From Crambe crambe (taxonomy: Eukaryota > Porifera > Demospongiae > Poecilosclerida > Crambeidae): a stretch of DNA of 64,000 nucleotides. The translations under genes were made by a program, and so were the position numbers. Where the stretch lies: NCBI GenBank assembly GCA_963924555.1, contig OZ004597.1:1116001-1180000 (forward strand), in the 5' to 3' direction. Below are positions 11,885 to 24,138 of the stretch, piece after piece. Position 1 is the first letter of the stretch, and each line of letters starts with the position of its first letter. The notes under the pieces were generated by a model. The model had not been told where the DNA came from and made no database searches. It worked only from the letters and a program-made list of their open reading frames with translations.

Positions 11885-14800
11885 ATGAATTCCAACCAGT
11901 CGTCAAGCACCAGATCTTCAAGAGGAGATCGTCCCAAATTATCTTCACATTCCTACAGGGAAGCTGTTTCAGGAGGTTCTCTCGATCTCTTGTCTAAATA
12001 CAGGTCAGTAAACTAACATGATTGTATAGTAATTGTGAATTTGTGTTTGCACGCATGCGCGGGTTACTCAGGAAAGGTCGTGAAACAGAAGTAGAAATGG
12101 CTGCGAAAACTGAATCTGAAGATACCTCAAGGCCGCGTCCAGTGTCCTTCTTTAAACTTGTAAGTTCGCAGTAGCAAACAAGTCAACAAACAAGTCGGAT
12201 AGATATATAGCCTAGTTGGGATCATATGGGTGGGGCATTAGCTAATATGGAGCAAAAAATCCAAAACGGTTGGAGCTCTTAATCTGTGTACCTACATACA
12301 TTAGCTAGTGCAGCACTACTATTTCCCCCTGCAGTTTCGTTACTCAACATGCCTGGATGTGGTTCTCATGATTATTGGAACGCTTGCCTCCTTTCTTCAT
12401 GGCGCTGCTTTTCCAGTTGCCATGTTCATCTTTGGAGACATCACCAATGCCTTCATCAACCGTGAAGCAACCAACACACCACTTTCAGTGGCCCCCTGCC
12501 CCATTGATCCCCCTGCATTGGGGACCCTCTTAGTATCCAATTTTAGCCAATTCATTGGAACCCCCAGAAGCTGCAGCAATGTCTACACTTTTTCCAGCCC
12601 CTTCACCAATTTAACCTGCTCAAACTTCACACTCCAAGATGTCTTACGTTTATCAGTTGGTGGCGAAACTAACTGTCTCACCAATGATCTCTTTATCGAT
12701 GAGATCAACAGACTAGTCTACATCTTCATTGGAATAGCAGTGGCCGCTTTTTTGTGTGGGGTGTTTCAGGTCTGGTTTTATGGATTTGCCGCTGAACGGC
12801 AGGTCTTTAAGATCAGGCTCCAGTACTATGGTGCTGTTCTGAGCCAGGAACTCACTTGGTTTGATTCGAACCCTACAGGAAGCCTTTCTTCTACTTTATC
12901 AAAGTAAGTCATTTCTATTTCTTTTTGTTAAAAAGATTGTTGTTGTTGTTGTTGTTGTTGTTGTTTTATAAACAATTTGGTGATGAACACCAGGACAGTC
13001 AACTAATATTAAGGCTGCCCTACGCAATGTGATAATAATGTGTTAATCACATACTTTATAGCCACATAATCAAATTGTTATTGGTAATGTGGCATATAAC
13101 CCCATCATTTCTATTTCTAAACCAAGAAATGATTATACCACAAGGCCAAATTGTCACCCTCTGTCCCTCCTCCTGCAGAGGTGTGGAGAGCATCCATGCA
13201 GCCATAGGGGACAACATTGGCATCCTGATTCAGTGGGTCTCCACGTTTCTGTCGGCCATCATTATAGGACTTGTGCGAGAGTGGCGATTGGCACTCCTCC
13301 TGCTGGCTGTTATCCCTTTTATGGTTCTTGCAGGCTACGCCGTTGCAAAAGTAAGTAATTGTGTCAAGTGACAGTAAAAGAAGCATACCATGTAATATTA
13401 CGCTGTTGCAAAGGTCAGTAAGTAATCTGTGTCAAGTGATAGTAAAAGAATCATTGTGTAATATTACACACTGATTCCTTTAGTGGTAACTTTTGAGTGG
13501 GCTCCTCTAAAAGGCTGTAGACAATCATTAATGCTTCTGTTATTATGTACACACGGTAGGTGGGAGGATTTTTCTCCAGCTTGGAACAAAAATATTATGC
13601 CTCAGCAGACGGCGTGGCACAGGAAGTGCTGACCTCCATCAGGACTGTCCAGGCCTTCGGCGGGGAAAGTAGAGAAAAGGAGAGGTAAGTGAGTCCACCA
13701 TGGCACTTTCTACCTCCAAATATGGAAGACAGAAATTCTACTGATATACTTATGCATTTTCTTAGGTACAACCATTTCCTCAAAGACTCTAAGAAATATG
13801 GTGTTTACAAAGGTTTGGCAGTTGGCACTAGCATTGGTTCTGTATACTTTCTCATCTTTATGGTGTATTCAGTTTCTTTTTGGTGGGTTTCTCAAAAAAG
13901 CATCCATTCCATCCATATCACCCTTTCTTCTTGACCTTCAATCTCTCCAGGTTTGGGGCTTATCTGGTATCTGAGGAACTTTCCCAAGTTGGCGATATCA
14001 TCACTGTTTTTTTCTCCATCCTAATTGGAGCATTCTACATCGGCCAGGCTGGACCCAACCTTCAAAAGATAGCCGAGGCTCAGGGAGCAGCTGGCATCAT
14101 TTATGATACCATTGATAGGGTAAATATTATTTCCTCAATCCTTTAGTATTGTATTCATCATTATTAACTTGCAGCAACCACTCATCAATTTTAATGCTGA
14201 TTCTGGCATTATACCGGAAGAATTTGAGCCCACAGTAGAATTGAAAGCAGTTAACTTCAATTTTCCCTCAAGACCTGATGTTCAGGTAATACCATCTAAT
14301 ATTAAATCATGATCACCAACATTATAGTTGGTCACATGAGCATCACATGACTTTCAGGTACTAAATAATCTCAGCCTGAAGGTGAGCACTGGCCAGAAAC
14401 TGGCACTGGTTGGGTCCAGTGGAAGTGGGAAGAGTTCTGTTGTCAAGATGATTCAGAGGTTGTATGATGTGGATTCAGGCGAGGTATGCATCATTGTGTT
14501 GTTTATTTTGTTGTTGTTTTTTTGTTTTGTTGTTGTTTTTTGTTTTGTTTTTTATTCTTCCAACTCTTCTCTCTAGGTATTGGTGGGCGGGGTGAATGTG
14601 AAGGAATTGAATTTGAAGTGGTTGCGTAGTCAGATTGGAGTGGTGTCCCAGGAACCTGTCCTCTTTGGTACTACCATTGCTGAGAATATCCGCTATGGGA
14701 AGGAGGATGCCACTATGGAGGACATTATAGAGGCAGCCAAGAATGCCAATGCTCACAACTTCATCTCCTCACTACCTGAGGGCTACGATACTCACGTGGG

Positions 14801-17800
14801 AGAAAGGGGAACACAACTGAGTGGAGGTCAGAAGCAGCGGATAGCCATTGCCAGGGCCCTTGTGCGAGACCCAAAGATACTCCTTCTGGATGAGGCCACT
14901 TCTGCCCTGGACACACGGAGTGAGAAAGTGGTGCAGGAAGCACTTGATACTGCATGCAGTGGCAGAACCACCATTATCATTGCACACCGACTCTCCACCA
15001 TAAAAGATGCCAACTTCATATGTTCTCTCGACAAAGGAACGCTGAGTGAGCAAGGCACTCATGAAGAACTGATGAAGAAAGAGGGCATTTATTACGACTT
15101 AGTCACTGCCCAGACTTACGTGAATGCCTCACCAAAGAAAAAGCGTCATTTTCGATCAAAGTCCATCTCAAGAGCCAGTTCAGTGAGGCTCAGAAGCAGT
15201 TCAGTGAGAGATGAGAGGAAGAGAGGTTTGAGGGGATCCATCTCTAGGCTGTCTCGCTCCATAAGTGTAGTGCAGAGACAGTCCTCAATGCATAAAACTG
15301 CTTCAAAGCGTGTTGCAGCTTCCGCCCCAGCATCTCGGGCAAGCCAGGAAAGATCTGATAATAGTGGGGATCACAGTGATGTGGACTTGGAGATTGAGAA
15401 CAGCTTTTCTACGCATGACTACTCGTTAGCTCATGAGGAGAGGGAGGAGGAGGAGGTGGTGAATGAGGAAGAGGAAAAGAAGCTTCCATCAGTTTCTCTC
15501 CTACGCCTGCTTCGTTTGGACATTGGAATGATGTGTATAAGGGTGGTGGGCTGTCTTGCAGCCTTGCTCAATGGAGCCCTCTTTCCTACATTTGCCATCA
15601 TTTTTGGTGAAGTGTTGAATGTCTTTGCTCGGCCGCCCAATGAAATTCTGGATGGCATCCACCCATTTGCTGCAGGTTTTCTTGCTATCGGCATTGCTTC
15701 AGCTCTTGCTACTTTTTTGAAGGTAAGAAGAAAGGAGTCAGTATAGCATGATCATAACATCTCCCTCCATCTCCCTCCCCCTCTCCCTTTCTCTCTACTC
15801 CTCTTTTCTCAAGTTTGTGTGTTTCAGTATCTCAGGAACCAGCCTCTCTATAGTCATTCGCTCCCTCTTGTTCAAGTCCCTCCTTCGACAAGAGATAGGT
15901 TGGTACGATAAAGAAGAAAATGCCACCAGTGCGCTCTTGACAAAACTGACAGTGGATGCTGGGCTCGTCCAAGGGGTGAGTTTGTGTTTGCTCCTTTTGA
16001 GTGCAGAGGTCAATGCCTCGTTTTTGCTTTTGTTTTTTGTCGTTTTTTTTCCTCACTAGGCTGTTGGTATTCGCATCGGGTCATTGCTGGAGTCTCTCAT
16101 GGCTCTCTTATTTTCAGTGGCAATAGCTTTTGGGTACTCTTGGTTAACAGCTTTGGTGATCCTTGGATTCATGCCCATCCTTATCTTCGGTGCTATTTTA
16201 CACTTCGCTGTTGCAATTGGCAACACTAAACGATCCCTGGAGGCACTCAAGGACTCGACTGAAGTGAGTGAAAAGTCAAGTCAACCTCAATTATTAATAA
16301 TTACCTTGTTACTTATTTTGTTACTAATAATTACCTTGTTACTTGTTTTAGTTGGCTGCTGAAAGTATCGATAATATCTCAATTGTGTCTGCATTTGGTC
16401 TGGAAGATCACTACTACAATACTTTTAAGACCTTAGTCACAGCGCCATATAGGTGAGTTTTTTTTTGTTTTTGTTTTTGTTTTTTTTTGTTTTGTTTTGT
16501 TTTTGTTTGTTGTTGTTTTTTGTTTTGTTTTGTTTTGTTTTTGTTTGTTGTTGTTTTTTGTTTTGTTTTTGTTTGTTGTTGTTTTTTGTTTTGTTTTGTT
16601 TTGTTTTTGTTTGTTGTTGTTTTTTGTTTTGTTTTGTTTTTCTTGCTTATTGTATTAAATAATGTGAAAATGGCCGTTGCCCTGATCATCACAGGAGAGC
16701 TCTATGGTTGACCGGTCTCTTTGGGATCACTTATGCTTTCTCTCAGGCCATTGTCTTTTTCGGTTACATCATCACATTCCGTTTCGGTGCATTTCAAGTC
16801 ACTCGACTCACAAATGATATTGCATTCACTGAATTTGAGAACGTGTATCGTGTATTTGCTGCCATTATCTTTGCTTCCATTGGCATTGGTTCTGTGAGTT
16901 CCTTTGCTCCTGATGCCAAGAAGGCTCAAAATGCAGCAAGGAGTGTATTTGCCATTATCGACAGACCCTCGTTGATAGATGGAACATCAGATGAAGGAGT
17001 GACACCAGATGTTTGTAATGGAAAGATAGAGTTTTATAATGTCCAGTTCTCTTACCCTGCTCGACCAGGGGTAAAAGTCCTGAATAAGTTTGGATTGAAA
17101 GCTACATCCATTGAGAAAAAGACACTAGCTCTTGTCGGAGAAAGTGGCTCAGGAAAAAGCACTATCATGATGCTTGTATCAAGATTCTATGACCCCTCAG
17201 CTGGAGCTGTGACTCTAGATGGAGTGAATCTCACAGACATCAACTTGCGCTGGCTGCGATCTCAGATAGGCATTGTGTCCCAGGAACCTGTCCTCTTTGA
17301 TGCCAGCATTGGCGATAACATCCGCTATGGGGCTCTATTTAGGGAAGTGTCGGAAGAGGAAGTGATAAGTGCAGCCAAAGCAGCCAATATCCACAGCTTC
17401 ATTGAGACCCTTCCTCAGGTGGGTTGTCTTATATTCCTGTGCAAACAACTTACATATGTATTTAAAATTTGTGACTCCACAGGGATACCGCACCAATGCG
17501 GGTGCAAAGGGCACTCAGTTGAGTGGAGGCCAGAAGCAACGGATAGCAATTGCCAGGGCTCTCATTAGGGACCCCAAAATACTGCTGCTGGATGAGGCCA
17601 CCTCTGCTCTGGACACAGAGAGTGAGAAAGTGGTGCAAGAGGCACTAGACAAGGCCAGGGAGGGACGTACCACCATCGTCATTGCTCACCGTCTCTCCAC
17701 CATCCAGAATGCTGATCTGATTGGAGTGCTGGACAAGGGGAAAGTGGCAGAGATAGGCAAGCACTCCGACTTGATAACCGAAGTCAGAGGACTCTACTAC

Positions 17801-17899
17801 AAGCTGGTGTACTGCCAGAACAAGGGCTGGAGGAGTGATTCAACTGTATCATATCTTAGTCCTCCAGAGTCTAGCAAGCCTGAATCAACCACACTATAA
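11885..17899 (+). CDS. ABCB1: ABC subfamily B full transporter (P-glycoprotein-like), copy 2
   Basis: This is the tandem paralogue of the gene at 6528-11498. Exon 1 (11885 to about 12002) encodes a Ser-rich [20 protein letters not shown]. Exon 2 starts at about 12073 and ends VSFFKL, and the next exon opens TMD1 with [23 protein letters not shown]1 has Walker [10 protein letters not shown], signature LSGGQKQR and Walker [13 protein letters not shown]. The inter-domain linker (about 15115-15480) is longer than in copy 1, rich in Arg/Ser (for example [17 protein letters not shown]), and ends in an acidic [16 protein letters not shown] run, which suggests phospho-regulation. NBD2 has [17 protein letters not shown] and [11 protein letters not shown]. 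The first extracellular loop (about 12460-12690) is Cys-rich with several N-x-S/T sites. The gene ends at TAA 17897-17899. Confidence 0.92.
12937..12963 (+). repeat. (TTG)n microsatellite in ABCB copy 2 intron
   Basis: Nine uninterrupted TTG units lie about 30 bp after the splice donor at 12905, within the intron of the second transporter. Confidence 0.9.
13336..13476 (+). repeat. Tandem duplication of an exon end with its splice donor
   Basis: Two adjacent copies (about 13336-13399 and 13400-13476) share ACGC(C/T)GTTGCAAA(A/G)GT, GTGTCAAGTGA(C/T)AGTAAAAGAA and TGTAATATTAC. The first copy is the true exon end of ABCB copy 2 (GYAVAK followed by GTAAGT). The second repeats the last codons plus a GTCAGTAAGT donor inside the intron. 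Confidence 0.8.
16456..16640 (+). repeat. T/G-rich minisatellite in ABCB copy 2 intron
   Basis: About 185 bp of TTTTG/TTTGTTGTTG repeats form four imperfect longer units, each a run of TTTTG followed by TTTTTGTTTGTTGTTG. The units differ mainly in the number of TTTTG pentamers. Long open frames here on both strands are repeat artefacts. Confidence 0.85.
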
Positions 17900-17999
17900 A
17901 GTTGTACTCACTTGAATCAAAGCCATGAATTTTCAACTATTAATTTTTTTAAATACACAATGAATCATAAAAAGTTTGATCTCTTTTTTTCTTGTAACT

Positions 18000-19924
18000 T
18001 TAATGACCATAAGTCAGTTTTTCATACTTGGTTTTGCGAAGGTGATGCAACTGTACAAGGTTGATGAACAAAAGGCATAATAACATGTGTTAAACTGTTT
18101 TAGTACAAAACTCACTTTTCTCAATTGCTTGTACTTTTGAATGAAATCTGTAACTGGTACTTTGTCTTCAAGGAAATCTTCTGCAAATATCTGCAGAACA
18201 CACAACAGTAATACTAGCTAGAGTATAAGGTGTGCAGCACTTTTATACCTCCGATTCTGTATCTGCTTCATTTACCAATATTTTCAGTTGAGACATTACA
18301 GTCCTCTGCTGATAGCGCTGAAATAATTAGTCATTTCAATTAGTATGATGCACAGTCCAATGACTAACCTCTATTAGCTGCCGCTGCTCGTTCAGCTTCT
18401 TCTCGTGCTCCTCCTTGAGAGCCTCCATTTGAAGAAACTGCAACACACATTCCATTCAAGGACCCCTCCTGAGACCACACCCACCTTCTCCTGTAGTTGG
18501 GTCCAGCCTTCCTGTATCTCTGGCTCATGGTTCAGGCTGATCCCTAATAGATATAAGTATATTATCATTATGCTGGTTGGTTTGTAAACATCTCCACCTG
18601 CTAGGTCCTCATTATCCTGTAATTGATGTTCCCTGTCGACCTGGACCTTCTTAATCTGTGGAGAATAGGGCATTGATGACAATGAGAACCCAAGTGGGAA
18701 AATACTCTCACCACATCCAGTTGTGATATAAACTCATCCACTAAGACTGTTCCCTCTGTGTCACTTAGATATCTCTGGAGTTCCTCAGTGCTAAAAAACG
18801 AGATTCACTCATGCACTTACCCCTAGTCTGACTCACCTCATTTTCCCAACCTCTTCAAACTTCTCAGGAAGAGGGGGACACTTGTATCTTGTTGCATCAT
18901 CAGAGGGCTGGAGTGGGAACAGGAAATGATGTACAGGATGTCATGTGACAGTGGGTGCGTAATCATGTGACAGTGGGTGTGTATGCATAATCAATCATGT
19001 GATAGAGGGTTGTGTGCATAATCAATACAGGATGTCATGTGACAGAGGGTAATCAATACAGGATGTCATGTGACAGAGGGTGTATGTACCAGACTTGGGG
19101 CCGATCTCCTATTGGATCTGTTGATGGGAGAGTCAGGAGCTGCTACAGTTGTGCTGGTCTGGGGGACAGAACTATAAGTATAAGTGGAGAAATTGTTGGA
19201 CATGACTGGAGACACGACTGTCGGGGGATGATAGGCCTGGGGGACACCTCCAATGGGGTAGGGTGTAGGGTTTCCCAGGAGGACCTGAGGAGGGTGTTCC
19301 TTAAACTCCTTGATCACTTGTTCAATGCCACGACCAAGTTTGGAGTGAATATTGAACTATGTGTCAAAGTAATATAAACATCTTCTAGCTATTGTTCGTG
19401 TCTATAGCCCTCAACTTACATTCTTGAGGAGAGGACTTCCATCAACTAACATCTATTTCAGTGAGAACAGAAAGGTGGAAAGGTTGATTTTCAGGGTGGG
19501 GGGTGGGGATACATTACCTGGTCATTCACCCATGGGTGACTGATGGGAGGAATTACAGATACTACTGGGCCAACATGTGGAAACCGTGGTGGTAAGGAGC
19601 TAGAGTCGGGGCACGATGAAGGGAGGGGAGAACAAAGTAACACAAGCTAATAATGATAGAATTGTCACCTTACATGTTGAGTATTAGTGTGATGTCATTT
19701 GTGGTCGTTGTAACTGAGTACTTCTCATCTCTTGTGATCTCCACTACCCTAAAACCATGACATATCTGACTATTAACCATGGCTATTTTCATCAATACTT
19801 CATACCCTGGAATCTGCTCTCTCAGAGATTCAATCTGCTTGTGTCTCTGCTTACTCAAGTTGTTGGGAGAGTGTTGCTGCGGCTGGCTGGGATTAGAACT
19901 AGTACGACTGCCAAACCACGACAT
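18000..19924 (-). CDS. VPS37A: VPS37A, ESCRT-I subunit
   Basis: VPS37A is part of ESCRT-I (with TSG101, VPS28 and MVB12) and sorts ubiquitinated cargo into multivesicular bodies. The start at 19924 gives MSWFGSRTSSNPSQPQQHSP, close in style to human VPS37A (MSW...). Exons 1-3 encode a UEV-like domain that includes an IPPISHPWVNDQ segment, matching the human VYPPIRHHLMD region. A Pro/Ser/Thr-rich linker follows (about 19100-19310). The Mod(r)/VPS37 coiled-coil region lies in exons at about 18050-18950. The last two exons read AEDFLEDKVPVTDFIQKYKQ and then LHHLRKTKYEKL, matching human AEDFLEGKMEIDDF and RRAKEEKL. Stop is TAA 18000-18002. Start codons of this gene and CWH43 are only 106 bp apart. 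Confidence 0.9.
18926..19085 (+). repeat. Imperfect ~31-bp minisatellite in a VPS37A intron
   Basis: Several head-to-tail copies of a unit containing CAGGATGTCATGTGACAGAGGGT lie here. The best copies are at about 19026-19050 and 19057-19081, with degenerate copies (ATCATGTGACAGTGGGTG, ATCATGTGATAGAGGGT) upstream from about 18926. The array is confined to the intron. Confidence 0.8.
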
Positions 19925-20030
19925 TCTGAAATACTCCTGGTCTGTTTTTTTTATCGACTCAGCATTTCACGTTCAGTTTTTATAATTGATGACCCTTTAC
20001 CTATCTTCCAAATTGGAGCGGGTGTGCACT

Positions 20031-23000
20031 ATGTCTAGGTCTGCAGATAAAGAGGAGAAAATTTTCTCTCTGAGTCCAATCCACGAAGAAGATTCGAAAG
20101 CAATGGAAGCCACTAGTGCAGCACCTACGAGAAAGCGACGTCCAGCTTCAAGCAAAGATGTGCCTAAGGAAAGTGAAGGTCAGTCCTTGGAGTATCGCCA
20201 CAGAGCTCAGAGTGTGATCGAGAGCAAGGCGCTGGATGAGCTGGAGTCAGAAGTCTTTGAGAGTGGTCTCTACGAGAATGTGAACATCTCTGTGGGGAGC
20301 AGCCCTAGCGTGATGGCAGCGGAAGTGTTGTACAGTAAGTAAAAAAAATTAATATAATAATGATATCATTGCAACTAGCTTCTGCATTCTAGCTCAATAA
20401 CTGCCTTTATTATTCAGGTTATTTATGGTGGAGTGTGCTACAGTCCTTACCTGCAGTTGTCTGGTTTTATCCACTCTGTGCTATGGAAATTAGCGGATTT
20501 GAAAGTGTGGCCCTGCTTTGGCTCTCCCCCATCCTCTTGGGGGTGGGGCTGTTCCGTAGGTGTGTCTCCTCCCCACTTGGACTGATGTTTGTGCGGGCCC
20601 TAACAATGATAGGTGTTGCTTCATATCAAGCCCCAACGACTCTCTCTCGTCTCCTGATCCTTGCGGTTGGAAACATGTTCGCCATGCTAACACTAGCAGG
20701 CTCTTGGTGGGACAAATCAAAGTTAGACAGGTTAGCGTGTATAAAAATTAGTCACTTGTTGCCAGCCAATTAGTAACTATTATTACAGGCATCGTCATAT
20801 TTATCTTCACATGCTGGGTTATTTGCTTTTCTTGGCCATTCGTGTTTGGGGCTCGTCTTTTAACTTCATCTTTATGAGTCACACTTACAACAACATGGCC
20901 TCAATCGTTGGTCTCCTCCTCTCCATTTTCTTGTACGTCAAAGATGACCGGACGCCTGTAGTGAGCACACCTCCACCTGACGACAAAAACAAAGCTGGTC
21001 GGTATCCTGGACTGATTTCAATGGCAATTGGCTTTGGGGGTCTTTTGTACCTTACTCAACTTCTCTATGGAGAAGTATCTGTGGTGACAAGGTGGGCAGT
21101 GGCCCCATATCCCGATCATGGACCCAATCCACATCCCTGGGGGTGAGTAAGATAGAACTGCTCATTGTTTATTTCTCCACTATCAATACCATAGTAACAT
21201 GGTAATGATGATATATTTTTCTTGATGTCCTCCATTTGTGTAGCATGGTGACCATGTTAGCTGCAACTGTGGGGGTGATCTTATTCGGCCACCAGACTGA
21301 CCTCCTCACTTCATGGATGTGGACCATAGTGGGTGTGGTCTTCTCTATGATCCTCTACTTCATGTGTTCATACACCGCATTCTTTGGTGGCATCATCTTA
21401 GGGGTCTACACGTTCTCTCTCTGGCCTCTTTTGGCTAAACGATCTGCCAATTTCCCGCCACATAAGATCATCCCATTGTCTATGGTGGTAGTCATCTTCT
21501 ACATGCTCCTGAGTGCCTGGGTGGTGGCATACAACTTTGTCCCTGGTGGAACTCTGACCAGGGAACGTTCTGATGTCATGTTGGTCATGCTGGTGCTCTC
21601 GTGTGGATTAGCATCTCGTAATTCTTCCTCCTCTCAACTCCAGCCAAAACATGAAAACCAGCCAAACCAGCTGCAGTTGACCAAGAAGCAGTCAAAGATT
21701 ACCCTTTTTGGGCGAGTCTTTCGACGACTATCCACTGTTGCTGAAGAGGCTGAGGGAGATGAGGCTGTGATGGACAACACACCAAATCCATTGGATACAC
21801 ACCAACTACTGCTCAAACAAGTCTCTGAAGCTGAAGAGAAGGAGACACAGAAATTTCATAGCAAGATTCTCAAAGGTGAGACTGATGTAGCTTCTAGAGT
21901 ACTATGAGTAAAACCCTGTCAATCCCTTTATAGCTTCTTTGATGATTCTGTTGCTGGCCTTGTTCGGTTTCATGTATAGGATTCAAGGTCCCATTCCTCC
22001 TCCTCAGAAAGTGAGTCTTCAAAAAAGCTGCATAGAGAGCAATATTGATGTTTCTATTTGATGATGACAATAGGAGCAACCTAATGTTATCAGTGCTGGG
22101 ATCTGGGCCTTTCACTTTGGCTATGATAACACTGGGTGGCCCAGTATGGAGAAGGCTGCTCAACTCATAGAGAATACAGGCAAGTGGAAGGACAGCTACT
22201 TAGGTTTATAGCTGTAATCTGAGATTGCAGCTGGCTCTTTTCATGTAAAAATTTCTGCACATTATCCACCAAATTATAAGGACATGTCCGTCCCTTTGGT
22301 TACTCTATAGCCTACAAGTTTTAACATTTTACATGTGATGTTAAAGCATACATGCAATTGTTCACTTGTAACAACACAGGTGTCTGACTTGACACAGGTG
22401 TCTTTTCAGACCTACATGTAACACAGTAGATTACAATTATGATTGGGCCCTGTGTAAAGTTAATTTTTGTTTCCATTATCAGAAGTTGATGTTATTGGTC
22501 TGTTGGAGACAGATGCAGCCCGTCCATACATAGGGAACCATGATATAGCCTCATGGTTGAGTGAGAGACTTCACATGTACGTGGACTATGGTCCTGGTAC
22601 AGACAAGCATACATGGGGGTGAGTCAAACAGATACATGAGACTTCTTGTCAACACGTTGTGGCCATTACTCTCATTCAGAACTATGGTGCTCTCAAAATA
22701 CCCTATCCTCAAGTCAGAGCATCACATGCTACCTTCTCCAGAAGGTTGGCCTTCTATGATAGTAAGGCCTGATTGGGGGCCTGTTGCTTGGTCAGCACAT
22801 GTATCAGCTATTCATAGTCATTCTTACATGTCTAGGTGAGATTGCTCCTGCCATTCTGGCCACAATGAACATCTCTGGCAACCTCATCAACTTCTACATT
22901 GTTCACTTTGGAAATGATGTGTGAGTGTATGGGATCATTGTTTAAGGGTCAATAATAATGATTTACAATTTTCATCTTTCTAGTGATGAGTTAGACAGAA

Positions 23001-23596
23001 AGCTGCAAGCAGAGAAGTCAGCGGAGATCCTAGCAAACTCCACCTATCCAGTGATAATGCTGAGTTACATCACTAATCCCCCAGGCAGTAGAGATTATAA
23101 GAGGATTGTGAACCATGGGAGAGTCAAGGTACATTCTTTATGCATCCTCTGGTTTTAACTTTCTTTTTGTTTCGATAAGGACATAGATTCAGAGGACTGG
23201 CACAGATGGTGCGAGTACATTTTCTACCGTGATGTCATCAAGTGAGTAAAAGAAGAGGGAGGGGTTTCTGGCATGGGCAGTGGGTAATTTAACTCTTGTC
23301 AGGTTGGGCTATGCTCGTGTTTCCAATGGTGGACTGAGTGATACTGAAGTACAAATAGGCAAGTTCTTGATAAAAAGTGACCCAAAGCAACCAGACAACA
23401 CAGTCATGACACAGAATCCAAATGAAGTCCAAGAATGGATCCGCTTCCCCAAAATGTAACTACTTTTCATTCTCATTCCAAATGTTTTTTTAAACTCGTG
23501 CCTTTCTCAAGGTTTGGCGAACTTTTTCATGGCCACTACGGAGACCAATCACGTCATCACTTCCATATGAGTACACCCAAATATTTCACAACTTGA
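20031..23596 (+). CDS. CWH43: CWH43/PGAP2-interacting protein (GPI-anchor lipid remodelling)
   Basis: CWH43 family proteins act in the ER/Golgi on the lipid part of GPI anchors. They consist of a polytopic N-terminal part (PGAP2-interacting) and a C-terminal endonuclease/exonuclease/phosphatase-like domain. I start at [16 protein letters not shown] (20031); an in-frame ATG at 19986 is possible. A ~100-residue charged cytosolic leader precedes multiple membrane helices (20420-21610). A Q/K-rich loop follows, then a further helix ([17 protein letters not shown]). The EEP-like domain contains [51 protein letters not shown] and [15 protein letters not shown]. It ends with the family tail [11 protein letters not shown] before TGA 23594-23596. 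All domain pieces follow human PGAP2IP order. Confidence 0.93.
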
Positions 23597-24138
23597 TTGT
23601 ATTTGAACACTTTGATAACAACACTGTAGCCTATTAAATATTCATAAAACTTTTAGATTTCCTTTGCAATAAATGAGTGCCAGTGCTGGAATACGCTCTC
23701 TAGTGTAATTAACAATAAACCACAAGAATAGGAAAAGAAAAGGGAAAAGAAAAGGGAAAAAAAAAGGAGCGAAGATGATTACACTTGAATATCACACAAC
23801 AACAAAACACTAGCAAAAACTACAATGCATCAGATTATGGTCACAAAATATCCACTAATCGATAATAAATGAGGCCATGGTAATTGATAAACCCATTAGG
23901 AAAATAAAAGTACAATATTAATTATCATATGCTCAAGATTAATAGAGTCCCAGTGAAACTTAAACCAGTAAGGTTAAGAGCTCTAGTATATTCATACACA
24001 AAATAAAATGGACAGACAAGAATTATGATGAAATCTTAGTTCACAATGGGATAGGAGAAGATTACAATACACCACAAATACACCACAATTATAACAAAAA
24101 AATGGACGAGGTAATCTCAAATGATTCTGTTTTGCAGC
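23597..24138. other. Convergent 3' spacer between CWH43 and LARP1
   Basis: This 542-bp AT-rich spacer carries an AATAAA at about 23671-23676 suited to the CWH43 transcript, and a purine-only tract (AAAAGAAAAGGGAAAAGAAA type) around 23728-23768. No open frame or RNA gene is apparent; most of it is probably 3'UTR of the two genes. Confidence 0.5.

Noticed and set aside
16414-16711. Open frames of about 70-90 residues on both strands
   Set aside because: They consist only of the T/G-rich minisatellite (KTKQ-type or FVLFCF-type repeats).
10889-17710. ABCB near-identical segments as an assembly duplication
   Set aside because: The copies carry scattered silent and replacement differences and different flanking introns, so they are real paralogous sequence, though long-read confirmation of the identical intron would help.
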